The position numbers and the translations under genes were made by a program. The notes beneath the pieces are model-generated. The model saw only the letters and a program-made list of their open reading frames with translations. It searched no databases and had not been told where the DNA came from. Positions 33,523 to 41,940 of a DNA stretch of 64,000 nucleotides are shown one piece after another. Location of the stretch: the NCBI GenBank assembly GCA_963532425.1, contig CAUSKK010000011.1, positions 16,622 through 80,621 of the forward strand, given 5' to 3'. Each line of letters begins with the position of its first letter. Within the stretch, counting starts at the first letter, position 1. The DNA is from CAUSKK01 sp963532425. Its GTDB lineage: Bacteria > Pseudomonadota > Gammaproteobacteria > Cardiobacteriales > Cardiobacteriaceae.

Positions 33523-36500
33523 ATGACGCCCTTTATCCACCTCCACTGCCACAGCGAATACAGCCTCAGCGATAGCATTCTGCGCGTGCCCCAGCTCGGC
33601 CAGTTCGCCCAGAGCCAGGCCATGCCGGCCATTGCCCTCACCGACCGCAACAATCTTTTCGCCGCCCTCAAGTTCTACCAGAGCGCCCGCAAGCTGGGGG
33701 TGAAGCCCATCATCGGCTGCGACCTCAGCGTCCGCGACGAGGACGGCCACATTAGCCAGCTGGTGCTGCTGGTACAGAACCACGAGGGCTTCCGCCATCT
33801 CTGCCAGCTGCTCAGCCATCTCTATCTGGACGACCAGCGCCGCCATGAGCTGGCCGTGAATATGGACCGGCTGACCCCGGCGAGCTGTGCCGGCCTGATT
33901 GCCCTGTCCGGCGGCACCCAGGGGGATTTGGCCGCCCGGCTCCAGCGCAACGACCCGGCCGGGGCCGAAGCCCGGCTGCGCCACTGGCTGGGGGTTTTCG
34001 GCGACCGCTACTATCTCCAGGCCACCCGCCTCGGCCTACCCCGGGAGGAGGCCCTGCTCGCCCAGTATTACCAGTGGGGCCAGCGCTTCGGCGTCGCCAG
34101 CGTCGCCACCAACCAGGCCTGTTTCCGCCGGCCGGAGGAATTCGAGGTGCACGAAATCCGCGTCTGCATCGACGCCGGCACCACCGTGGCCGCCGCCAAC
34201 CGGCCCCGGCGGCACACGCCGGCCTTCCATCTGCGCACGGCCGAGGAAATGGCCCGTCTCTTCCCGCCCACCCTGCTGGCCAACAGCCTGGCCATTGCCG
34301 AGCGCTGCAATCTGGAGCTGGAGCTGGGCCGCATCTGCCTGCCCGACTGTCCGGTGCCGGCCGGGTGCACGGCCAATGAGGAGCTGGTGCGGCTGAGCCG
34401 GGACGGGCTGGAGGAACGGCTGCTCGCCCTGTTCCCAAGCGCCGAGGCCCGGGCCGAGCAGGCGGAGCGCTACCGGGAGCGCCTGGAAATGGAGCTGGCG
34501 GTGATTCAGAAGATGGGCTTCGCCGGCTATTTCCTCATCGTCAGCGACTTCATCCGCTGGGCGAAAAAACAGGACATTCCCGTCGGCCCGGGCCGGGGCT
34601 CCGGTGCCGGCTCGCTGGTGGCCTTTGCCCTGCAGATTACGAACATCGACCCGCTGCCCTATGACCTGCTCTTCGAGCGCTTCCTCAACCCCGAGCGCGT
34701 CTCCATGCCGGATTTCGATATAGATTTCTGTGGCATTCGCCGGGACGAGGTCATTCGCTATGTCAGCGACACCTACGGCCATGACAGCGTCGCCCAGATT
34801 GCCACCCACGGCACCATGGCGGCCAAGGCGGTGATTCGCGACGTGGCCCGGGTGCAGGGCATGGCCTATGGCGACGCCGACCGCATCGCCAAGATGATTT
34901 CCAAGGCCATCGGCGTAACCCTGGACGACGCCCTGGGCCGCAGTGCCCGGGTGCAGGCCGCCCGCACGGTGCCGCCGGACGAGGACGAGATGAAGCGCAA
35001 GGAGCGGGAAAAGGTGCTGGAGCTGGAATCGCCGGAGCTGCAGCGCGAGTACGCCGAGAACGAGGAGGTGCGCTCGCTGCTCGACCACTGTTTGCAGCTG
35101 GAGGGCCTGACCAAGAGCGTCGGCAAGCACGCCGCCGGCGTGGTCATCGCCCCCAGCGCCCTGACGGATTTTTCCGCCCTCTACGCCGAGGAGGCCGGCA
35201 AGCCCGCCGCCACCCAGTTTGACAAGGACGACATCGAAAAGATGGGCCTGGTCAAATTCGACTTCCTCGGCCTGAAGACGCTGACCATCATCGACGACAC
35301 GGTCAAGCTGCTGAAGCGGCGCGGCATCGACATCGGCGACATTAACCTAATTGATTTGGAAGATAAAAAAGTCTACGAGGCCATCGCCAGCGGCCAGACC
35401 ACCGCCGTGTTCCAGCTGGAATCCAACGGCATGAAAAAGCTGGTGCGGGCCATGAAACCGGACAACTTCGAGGACATCATTTCTCTGCTCGCCCTCTTCC
35501 GCCCCGGCCCGCTGGGCTCGAAGCTGGACGTGCAGTTTGTGGAGTGCAAACACGGCCAGCGCGCCATCATCTACCCCCACCCCAGCCTGGAGCCCATTCT
35601 TAAGCCCACCTACGGCACCATGATTTATCAGGAGCAAATCATGCAGATTTCCCAGGTGCTGGCCGGCTACACCCTCGGCGGCGCCGACGAGCTGCGCCGG
35701 GCCATGGGCAAGAAGAAGAAGGAGGAAATGGCCCGCCACCGGGAAATCTTCGTAGCCGGGGCGCAGAAAAACGGCGTGGCCGAGGATTTGGCCCGGGACA
35801 TCTTCGCCATGATGGAGAAGTTCGCCGAATACGGCTTCAACAAGTCCCACTCGGCGGCCTATGCCCTGCTCTCCTACCAGACCGCCTGGCTCAAGTACTA
35901 CCACCCGGCCGAGTTCATGGCCTCGGTGCTGACCTCGGAAATGGAGCATACGGAGAAAGTGGTGCGCAATCTGGACGAGGCGCGCCAGCTCGGTTTGCGC
36001 GTGCTGCCGCCGAGCATCAACGGCTCCCACCATGCCTTCGGCGTCAATGGGGACGGTGCCATCGTCTTCGGCCTCGGCGGCGTCAAGGGCGTGGGCGCGG
36101 CGGCGGTGTCCCTTATCGTCGGCGAACGCGACCGGGGCGGGCCCTTCCGTTCGCTGGAGGATTTCTGCGCCCGGCTCGATTTGAAGAAACTCAACCGTAA
36201 AACCCTGGAAACCCTGATAAAAAGCGGCTGCTTCGACGAGCTGGAACCGAACCGGGGCGGCCTGCTGGAGGTGCTGCCCCAGGCCATGAAGCTGTCGGAA
36301 ATCAGCCACCAGAACCAGCAGCACCGCCAGGAGGACATGTTCGGCCTCTTTGGCGGCGAAGAGGCCGGCCCGGCCAGCACGCTGCAAATCCGCCCGGAAA
36401 GCGCCTGGACGGCGGCGGAGCTGTCGCGCCAGGAGAAGGAAACCCTCGGCCTCTATCTCACCAGCCACCCCATCGCCGCCGTGGCCGCCGAGGTCAAGGC

Positions 36501-37077
36501 CCTGACCGGCGGCTATCGCCTCGCCGACCTCAGCGCCGACATGGCCGAATGGGACGAGGAAAAGAACCACGAGGTGGCCATTGCCGGATTAATTATGGAC
36601 ATCTATCGCGGCGCCAATAAACGCACGCAAAAACCGCTAATGGATTTCACCCTGGACGATGGCAGCGACCGCCATAAAGTTTCGCTTAGCGGCAAATGGC
36701 TGGAACAATTCGAAGCGCTTATCCGGGAGGACGAGATTATTTTTCTGCGCGGCTATTGTCGCTTTAATAGCTATTTCGGTCGCTGGCAAATACAGCCCAC
36801 GGAAATTATCAGCATTGGCCAGCACAAATATGAGCTGATTAAAAATCTGACTTTGCGGATTAAACACAGCAGCGCCATTGACTATCCGCTAATATTGCAA
36901 CGTCTGCTGGTACCGGCGCCCGGGGCCGAGGGCTGCACCATTCATCTGGCTATTGTCGCCGATGATGTGGGCCTGTCCGGCCGGCTAACGCTGGCCCATT
37001 CTTTTCGAATTAATGAAGCGCTTCTGGCAGAATTGCAGCAATTATTCGGCGGTGAAAATATCGCCCTGACCTATTAG
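33523..37077 (+). CDS. dnaE: DNA polymerase III alpha subunit
   Basis: A 1184-residue replicative polymerase of the C family (E. coli 1160). An N-terminal PHP domain begins at HLHCHSEYSLSDS. The palm carries the catalytic acids in PDFDIDF (Asp397, Asp399, Asp401) and VKFDFLGLKTLT (Asp580). GPGRGSGAGSLVAFAL, MIYQEQIMQISQ and GADELRRAMGKKKKEEM are also diagnostic, as is the helix-hairpin-helix/OB-fold C-terminal part. The start at 33523 gives the normal N-terminus; upstream frame is repeat. The last third uses more A/T-ending codons than the first, but domain order is intact. It is 9 bp before the next small gene. Confidence 0.97.
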   Translation: MTPFIHLHCHSEYSLSDSILRVPQLGQFAQSQAMPAIALTDRNNLFAALKFYQSARKLGVKPIIGCDLSVRDEDGHISQLVLLVQNHEGFRHLCQLLSHLYLDDQRRHELAVNMDRLTPASCAGLIALSGGTQGDLAARLQRNDPAGAEARLRHWLGVFGDRYYLQATRLGLPREEALLAQYYQWGQRFGVASVATNQACFRRPEEFEVHEIRVCIDAGTTVAAANRPRRHTPAFHLRTAEEMARLFPPTLLANSLAIAERCNLELELGRICLPDCPVPAGCTANEELVRLSRDGLEERLLALFPSAEARAEQAERYRERLEMELAVIQKMGFAGYFLIVSDFIRWAKKQDIPVGPGRGSGAGSLVAFALQITNIDPLPYDLLFERFLNPERVSMPDFDIDFCGIRRDEVIRYVSDTYGHDSVAQIATHGTMAAKAVIRDVARVQGMAYGDADRIAKMISKAIGVTLDDALGRSARVQAARTVPPDEDEMKRKEREKVLELESPELQREYAENEEVRSLLDHCLQLEGLTKSVGKHAAGVVIAPSALTDFSALYAEEAGKPAATQFDKDDIEKMGLVKFDFLGLKTLTIIDDTVKLLKRRGIDIGDINLIDLEDKKVYEAIASGQTTAVFQLESNGMKKLVRAMKPDNFEDIISLLALFRPGPLGSKLDVQFVECKHGQRAIIYPHPSLEPILKPTYGTMIYQEQIMQISQVLAGYTLGGADELRRAMGKKKKEEMARHREIFVAGAQKNGVAEDLARDIFAMMEKFAEYGFNKSHSAAYALLSYQTAWLKYYHPAEFMASVLTSEMEHTEKVVRNLDEARQLGLRVLPPSINGSHHAFGVNGDGAIVFGLGGVKGVGAAAVSLIVGERDRGGPFRSLEDFCARLDLKKLNRKTLETLIKSGCFDELEPNRGGLLEVLPQAMKLSEISHQNQQHRQEDMFGLFGGEEAGPASTLQIRPESAWTAAELSRQEKETLGLYLTSHPIAAVAAEVKALTGGYRLADLSADMAEWDEEKNHEVAIAGLIMDIYRGANKRTQKPLMDFTLDDGSDRHKVSLSGKWLEQFEALIREDEIIFLRGYCRFNSYFGRWQIQPTEIISIGQHKYELIKNLTLRIKHSSAIDYPLILQRLLVPAPGAEGCTIHLAIVADDVGLSGRLTLAHSFRINEALLAELQQLFGGENIALTY

Positions 37078-37086
37078 GAGTTTTCA

Positions 37087-37455
37087 ATGCAAATTTATGA
37101 GTTCTCAGACGATTATCAGGAAATGCCAGAAATTATTGACCGTCTATTTACCGAGCTGGTGGAATCCCTTTTCTGGAAAGATGAAATTAATCTGGTGATT
37201 TCTACGAAAGTGGACGCGGAATTCTTTGCCTATCTGGCCGAATTGGCCATTGATTGGTCGCGGGTCTATATCCACCTGTTCGGCCCGGAGGAGGAGGGCG
37301 GCCCCTATCCCTATCCAAATCTGGTCTTTCTGGAGGGCTTTCCCGAACCGGACCTCATGCTGCTAAAACGGGACGATGAGGCCGCTCTACGCCAGCAGGA
37401 GGAGTTCAGCCAAATCAGCCTGCCTGCCCCTTACAACCTATTGATTTTTAGATAA
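37087..37455 (+). CDS. Small acidic hypothetical protein
   Basis: A 122-residue acidic soluble protein that I do not recognise. It is rich in Glu/Asp/Leu/Tyr (FSDDYQEMPEIIDRLFTELVES, LFGPEEEGGPYPYPNLVFLEGFPEP). The ATG is preceded by TAGGAG, where the dnaE stop itself overlaps the ribosome binding site, so it is co-transcribed with dnaE. No signal peptide or membrane helix. The strong AGGAG site and reading quality support a real gene. Confidence 0.7.
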   Translation: MQIYEFSDDYQEMPEIIDRLFTELVESLFWKDEINLVISTKVDAEFFAYLAELAIDWSRVYIHLFGPEEEGGPYPYPNLVFLEGFPEPDLMLLKRDDEAALRQQEEFSQISLPAPYNLLIFR

Positions 37456-37490
37456 GATAAGGCGTTTTTTAACGCTAGGAACCGCAGAAA

Positions 37491-38744
37491 ATGTTTCAGA
37501 AAACCATGACCATTGCTGGCTTTGATGACGATTTGGCCAGCGCCATTCAGCTGGAAAGCCAACGGCAGGAAGACCACATCGAACTCATCGCCTCGGAAAA
37601 CTACACCAGCCCGCGCGTGATGGAGGCCCAGGGCAGTTGCCTGACCAATAAATATGCCGAGGGCTATCCCGGCAAGCGCTTCTACGGCGGCTGTGAATAT
37701 GTGGATTTGGTCGAAAGTCTGGCCATTGAGCGCGCCAAAACCCTGTTCGGCGCCGACTATGCCAACGTTCAGCCCCATTCCGGCTCCCAGGCCAACGGGG
37801 CGGTTTTTCTGGCCCTGCTGCAGCCCGGCGACACCTTCATGGGCATGGATTTGGGCCACGGCGGCCACCTGACCCACGGTTCACCGGTGAATTTCTCCGG
37901 TCGCCAGTACAAATGCATTCCCTATAAATTGGATTTGAAAACCGGCCTGGTGGACTATGACGAGGTGCAGCGCCTGGCCCTGGAACACAAGCCGAAGATG
38001 ATTGTGGCCGGCTTCTCCGCCTACTCCCAGCTCCTGGATTTCGAGCGCTTCCGGGCCATTGCCGACAGCATCGGCGCCTATCTGATGGTGGACATGGCCC
38101 ACGTGGCCGGTCTGGTGGCCGCCGGCCTCTATCCGAACCCGGTGCCCTTTGCCGATGTGGTTACCACCACCACCCACAAAACCCTGCGCGGCCCGCGCGG
38201 CGGTCTGATTCTGGCCAAGGCCAATCCGGAACTGGAGAAGAAACTAAATTCGGCCGTCTTCCCCGGCATTCAGGGCGGCCCGCTGATGCACGTCATCGCC
38301 GCCAAGGCCGTGGCCTTCAAGGAGGCGCTGGAGCCGTCCTTCCAACGCTATCAGGAGCAGGTGCTGGACAACGCCAAAACCATGGCCCGCACCTTCATTT
38401 CGCGCGGCTATGACATCGTTTCCGGCGGCACCCAGAACCACCTGATGTTGATTAATCTGGTCAGCAAGGGCCTGACCGGCAAGGCCGCCGATGCTGCCCT
38501 GGGCCGGGCCCACATCACCGTTAATAAGAACGCCGTGCCCGATGACCCGCAGTCGCCGTTTATCACCAGCGGGGTGCGCATTGGCACGCCGGCCATCACC
38601 ACGCGCGGCTTCAAGGAAAACGAGGCGCGCCAGGTGGCCAACTGGATTTGCGATATCCTCGATGACATCGACAACGAGGACAAAATCATCGAAATTCGGG
38701 GGAAAGTGGTGCAGCTGTGTAAGGAGTTTCCAGTCTATAGCTAA
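37491..38744 (+). CDS. glyA: Serine hydroxymethyltransferase
   Basis: A 417-residue PLP enzyme that interconverts serine and glycine with tetrahydrofolate, the main source of one-carbon units. The PLP lysine is Lys230 in TTTHKTLRGPRGG. ELIASENYTSP near the N-terminus and NQVSKGLTGK-like and SGVRIGTPAITTRGF segments near the C-terminus are standard. Length equals E. coli GlyA. It lies 35 bp after the small acidic gene, possibly in the same transcript as dnaE, and is followed by a motif-pair terminator. Confidence 0.97.
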   Translation: MFQKTMTIAGFDDDLASAIQLESQRQEDHIELIASENYTSPRVMEAQGSCLTNKYAEGYPGKRFYGGCEYVDLVESLAIERAKTLFGADYANVQPHSGSQANGAVFLALLQPGDTFMGMDLGHGGHLTHGSPVNFSGRQYKCIPYKLDLKTGLVDYDEVQRLALEHKPKMIVAGFSAYSQLLDFERFRAIADSIGAYLMVDMAHVAGLVAAGLYPNPVPFADVVTTTTHKTLRGPRGGLILAKANPELEKKLNSAVFPGIQGGPLMHVIAAKAVAFKEALEPSFQRYQEQVLDNAKTMARTFISRGYDIVSGGTQNHLMLINLVSKGLTGKAADAALGRAHITVNKNAVPDDPQSPFITSGVRIGTPAITTRGFKENEARQVANWICDILDDIDNEDKIIEIRGKVVQLCKEFPVYS

Positions 38745-38831
38745 CGCTATAAACCTTGCCCTTCGGGTCCAGTCTATTCCTAACGTCATAGCTTGGCTCT
38801 TCGGAGCCCGGCCAATATCCAGAGCTAGAAC

Positions 38832-38864
38832 GAAGCGCTTCCGCCGGGGAGCGCTTCTTTTTTT
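38832..38864 (+). terminator. Motif-pair terminator of glyA
   Basis: GAAGCGCTTCC-GCC-GGGGAGCGCTTC followed by TTTTTTT: the inverted pair of palindromes forms the stem. Confidence 0.75.
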
Positions 38865-39399
38865 GCCGGTTTTCAGACCGAAGCGCTTCACTCTTAGTGT
38901 CCAGCAAAACGAAGCGCTTCATTTCTAACGGGCCATTGCTAACGAAGCGCTTCTCCTGGGCTTCGGGCGGCGGAATTAAAACCGGCTTCCCGAGCCGAAG
39001 CGCTTCGGTAAAACCGGGCCGGGGTGGAATTTCAAAGGGGGAAGCGCTTCGGTTTTAGTCCTGGCCGGGTTGGAGCGCTTCCCTCTGATGGGCTGAGCAG
39101 AACGAAGCGCTTCGCCGTCTTGCCTCTCCGGGGGAAGCGCTTCCCTTTTATTCAAAGCCTAGAGCGCTTCATTCTGGCCGCGCCGGAGAAATCAAAACCC
39201 GACAGGTGAAGCGCTTCGGTCGAGCTAGGGTTTTAGAGAAAGCGCTTCGCTCCCGGCGCCCAGCAAAACGAAGCGCTCCCCCTTTTTTATTTCTTCAGAA
39301 CGAAGCGCTTCATTTTGGCCGCACCGGAGAAATTAAAATCCGCCGGCCGAAGCGCTTCGTTAGGAACAGGCCGGCCGGAGGGAAGCGCTTCCCCCGCCT

Positions 39400-39436
39400 A
39401 AAAAAAAAACTGCCCCGCTGGGGGCAGTGTTTTTTA
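39400..39436 (-). terminator. Terminator of fur (bidirectional)
   Basis: ACTGCCCC-GCTG-GGGGCAGT with nine A residues on the left and a T run on the right, so it can stop transcription in both directions; about 15 bp past the fur stop. Confidence 0.85.
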
Positions 39437-39450
39437 ACGAGAAGGTCGGG

Positions 39451-39861
39451 CTATTTGCCGTTGTAGATGCCGTAGAGGGTCAGGCCGTGCTCTTCCAGCT
39501 CAAAATCGTATTTCTTCGCCACTTCGCGCAGGTATTCCTTCAGCTTATCATCTTGAAATTCCACCATTTTTCCAGTTTTAACGCACATCAAATGGTTGTG
39601 GTGGTCGCCGTTGTCGATTTCAAAAACGCTGTGGTTGCCCTCGAAATTGTGGCGCTTGAGCAGGCCGGCCTGCTCGAACTGGGTCAGCACCCGGTAGACC
39701 GTGGCCAGGCCGATGTCCTCGTCGGCCCGCAGCAGAATCTTATAGACGTCCTCGGCGCTCAGGTGAACGTCGTTGGCGCTGGTTTCCCGCTCCATGATTT
39801 CCAGGATTTTCATCCGGGGGCCCGTTACCTTCAAACCGGCCTTCCTAATGGGGTGGCTCAT
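39451..39861 (-). CDS. fur: Ferric uptake regulator Fur
   Basis: A 136-residue iron-responsive repressor. The winged helix is KAGLKVTGPRMKILEIM, then LSAEDVYKILLRADEDIGLATVYRVLTQFEQAGLL. The dimer domain has the metal-binding HHNHLMC segment. Where E. coli Fur has CxxC, this protein has a single cysteine followed by VKTG, as in Pseudomonas Fur, so the structural zinc site is incomplete. The start MSHPIRK at 39861 has AAGGA seven bases upstream; an ATG at 39885 (MTENKGKN) is also possible and is only 2 bp from the rpoH stop. Third gene of the ftsY-rpoH-fur cluster. Confidence 0.94.
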   Translation of the reverse strand: MSHPIRKAGLKVTGPRMKILEIMERETSANDVHLSAEDVYKILLRADEDIGLATVYRVLTQFEQAGLLKRHNFEGNHSVFEIDNGDHHNHLMCVKTGKMVEFQDDKLKEYLREVAKKYDFELEEHGLTLYGIYNGK

Positions 39862-39887
39862 ATTTTTTCCTTTGTTTTCAGTCATAT

Positions 39888-40772
39888 TTAATGAACGAGA
39901 TGAGATTTTAATTGCTTCATCGCCGAGGCTTCGATTTGACGAATGCGCTCGGCCGACACCTGATATTCATCGGCCAGCGCCTGCAGCGTAACCTTGCTGT
40001 CATCGTCGCTGAGCCAGCGGGCCTCAACGATGGCCCGGCTGCGGGCGTCCAGACTGTTCAGACCCTCGGCAAGGCGGGTGCGCATGAATTGGCTTTCCTC
40101 GTCCCGTTCGGCATGGCGGGCCGGGTCGGCGTTTTCGTCGCTGAGCCACATTTCCGGATTGTAGCTGTCTTCGTCCTCGTCGTCATGGGCGTTGAAGGCC
40201 ATGTCCTGGCTGCTGATGCGCTGTTCCATCTCGTAGACGTCCTTCAGCGGCACCTCCAGTTCGTCGGCGATGTGCTGGGCCTCCTGGTGGCTGAGCCAGT
40301 TCAGGCTTTTCTTCATGGAGCGCAGGTTGAAAAACAGCTTGCGCTGGGCTTTGGTGGTGGCGATTTTCACCAGCCGCCAGTTTTTAATAACGAATTCATG
40401 GATTTCACTTTTAATCCAGTGCACGGCGAAGGAAACCAGGCGCACGCCCCGGTTCGGTTCGAAGCGCTTCACCGCCTTCATCAGGCCGATATTGCCCTCC
40501 TGAATCAGGTCGCCGAGGTAGAGGCCGTAGCCGTTGAAACTGCGGGCAATGTGCACCACAAATTTAAGGTGATGAATGATGAGCTGCTGGGCGGCGGCCA
40601 GGTCGTTGTCGTCGTGGAATTTTTTGGCCAGCTCGTATTCCTGTTCGGCGTCCAGCACGGGAATTTGGCGCACTTTGGCGAGGTAGTGGTCGAGGTCAAG
40701 GCTGGGGCTCAGCCATTGGGGGCTGGCCATCAGCTCATTGCTCGGGCTTGCGATTAAATTATTTTCTAACAT
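39888..40772 (-). CDS. rpoH: RNA polymerase heat-shock sigma factor sigma-32
   Basis: A 294-residue sigma factor that directs transcription of heat-shock genes. Region 2 is present (LIIHHLKFVVHIARSFNGYGLYLGDLIQEGNIGLMKAVKRFEPNRG, then FAVHWIKSEIHEFVIKNWRLVKIAT). The RpoH box is AQRKLFFNLRSMKK, and region 4 holds the helix-turn-helix VTLQALADEYQVSAERIRQIEASAMKQL. Length matches E. coli (284). It begins 22 bp after ftsY, as in enterobacteria, except that ftsE and ftsX, usually between ftsY and rpoH, are missing. Confidence 0.97.
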   Translation of the reverse strand: MLENNLIASPSNELMASPQWLSPSLDLDHYLAKVRQIPVLDAEQEYELAKKFHDDNDLAAAQQLIIHHLKFVVHIARSFNGYGLYLGDLIQEGNIGLMKAVKRFEPNRGVRLVSFAVHWIKSEIHEFVIKNWRLVKIATTKAQRKLFFNLRSMKKSLNWLSHQEAQHIADELEVPLKDVYEMEQRISSQDMAFNAHDDEDEDSYNPEMWLSDENADPARHAERDEESQFMRTRLAEGLNSLDARSRAIVEARWLSDDDSKVTLQALADEYQVSAERIRQIEASAMKQLKSHLVH

Positions 40773-40794
40773 TTACTTACTTCCTTTTATTTTT

Positions 40795-41799
40795 TCAATC
40801 ATTATACAGCAGCGCCCGCACAAAAGCACTGCCGTTGAATTCCTTCAGGTCCTCGCGGCCCTCGCCGACGCCGATGAAGCGAATGGGCACGCCGAGCCGG
40901 GCGGCGATGGCAAAGACTATGCCGCCCTTGGCGGTGCCGTCGAGCTTGGTCAGGACGATGCCGTCCAGGCCGAGCGCTTCGTGGAACTGTTCGGCCTGGC
41001 GCAGGGCGTTCTGGCCATTGCCGGCGTCGATGACCAGCAGCGTTTCCTGGGGCAGGGCCGGATTCTGCCGCCCCAGCACCCGCTTGATTTTCTTCAGCTC
41101 GTCCATGAGGTGGCTCTGGGTGTGGAGGCGGCCGGCGGTGTCCACCAGCAGAATATCCATGCCCCGGGCCGTGGCCGCCTGCAGGGCGTCGAAGGCCACC
41201 GAAGCGCTGTCGGCCCCGGTGGCCTGGGCGATGACCGGCACCCGATTGCGCTCGCCCCAGGCCTGAAGCTGCTCCACGGCGGCGGCCCGGAAGGTATCGC
41301 CGGCGGCCAGCATGACCTTCTTGCCCTGGGCCTGGAAGTGGGCGGCCAGCTTGCCGATGCTGGTGGTTTTGCCGGCGCCATTGATGCCCACCAGCAGAAT
41401 CACATGGGGGGAAGCGCTTCGTTCCGGCTGCTCCGTGGGGGGCAGCAGGGCGGCCAGCTGGTCGGCCAGGGCACTGCGCACGGCCTCGCTGTCGCCCAGC
41501 TCCTTACGGCTGACCCGGGCGCTGACCTCATTCATCAGGCGCTGGGTCAGCTCCAGGCCCACATCGGCGGTGAGCAGTAGCGTTTCCAGCTCGTCTAGCA
41601 GCTCCTGGTCAATCTGTTTGCGGCCGAGGAAGAGATTGGCGAGGCCGTCGCGGGTTTTGCTCAGCCCCTGGCGCAGCCGGGCCAGATAGCCGCCCCGGTC
41701 GGGGGGAAGCGCTTCGGTCTCGGAAGGAAGCGCTTCGCTGGGGGGAGATTCCTCCGGAGCCTCGGCCTTTTTCTTGTCGCGTTTGAGCCAGTTAAACAT
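40795..41799 (-). CDS. ftsY: Signal recognition particle receptor FtsY
   Basis: A 334-residue SRP GTPase that docks the Ffh-4.5S RNA-ribosome complex at the membrane. A short acidic A region (residues 1-45) is followed by the N domain and the G domain. G1 is LLVGINGAGKTTSIGKLA, G3 LLVDTAGRLHTQ, G4 TKLDGTAKGG. Three palindromes are in frame: two in the A region (EALPSETEALPP) and one just before G1 (ERSASPH). The start at 41799 (MFNWLKRD) has a strong GGAGG; the ATG at 41811 is in the same leader. Leads ftsY-rpoH-fur. Confidence 0.96.
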   Translation of the reverse strand: MFNWLKRDKKKAEAPEESPPSEALPSETEALPPDRGGYLARLRQGLSKTRDGLANLFLGRKQIDQELLDELETLLLTADVGLELTQRLMNEVSARVSRKELGDSEAVRSALADQLAALLPPTEQPERSASPHVILLVGINGAGKTTSIGKLAAHFQAQGKKVMLAAGDTFRAAAVEQLQAWGERNRVPVIAQATGADSASVAFDALQAATARGMDILLVDTAGRLHTQSHLMDELKKIKRVLGRQNPALPQETLLVIDAGNGQNALRQAEQFHEALGLDGIVLTKLDGTAKGGIVFAIAARLGVPIRFIGVGEGREDLKEFNGSAFVRALLYND

Positions 41800-41898
41800 A
41801 GAGTCCTCCAACTATAAAAATGGTAAAGGATGCGGAAAGGGGCTGATTATAGAGCGCTTCCCGGCGGCTTGAGTTGGCCGTCGTGGCCAAATGGGGTG

Positions 41899-41907
41899 TG
41901 CTATATT
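41899..41907 (+). promoter_or_regulatory. Possible extended -10 promoter of prc
   Basis: TGC-TATATT, an extended -10 element about 34 bases before the prc ATG; no good -35 was found. The gap 41800-41940 is a divergent ftsY/prc promoter region and holds one half-motif (AGAGCGCTTCC). Confidence 0.35.
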
Positions 41908-41940
41908 TTTGCATCTGAACTTTATAGGAAAAATCGCCCG

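Larger units (their letters stand above)
38745..39450. repeat. GAAGCGCTTC palindrome block F between convergent glyA and fur
   Basis: 700 bp with roughly fifteen exact palindromes, some only 25-35 bp apart. A direct repeat of ~45 bp (GCGCTTCATTCTGGCCGCGC... near 39164 and CGCTTCATTTTGGCCGCACC... near 39305, each followed by GGAGAAAT[C/T]AAAA) lies in it. Two terminators sit at its ends. No gene seen. Confidence 0.9.
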
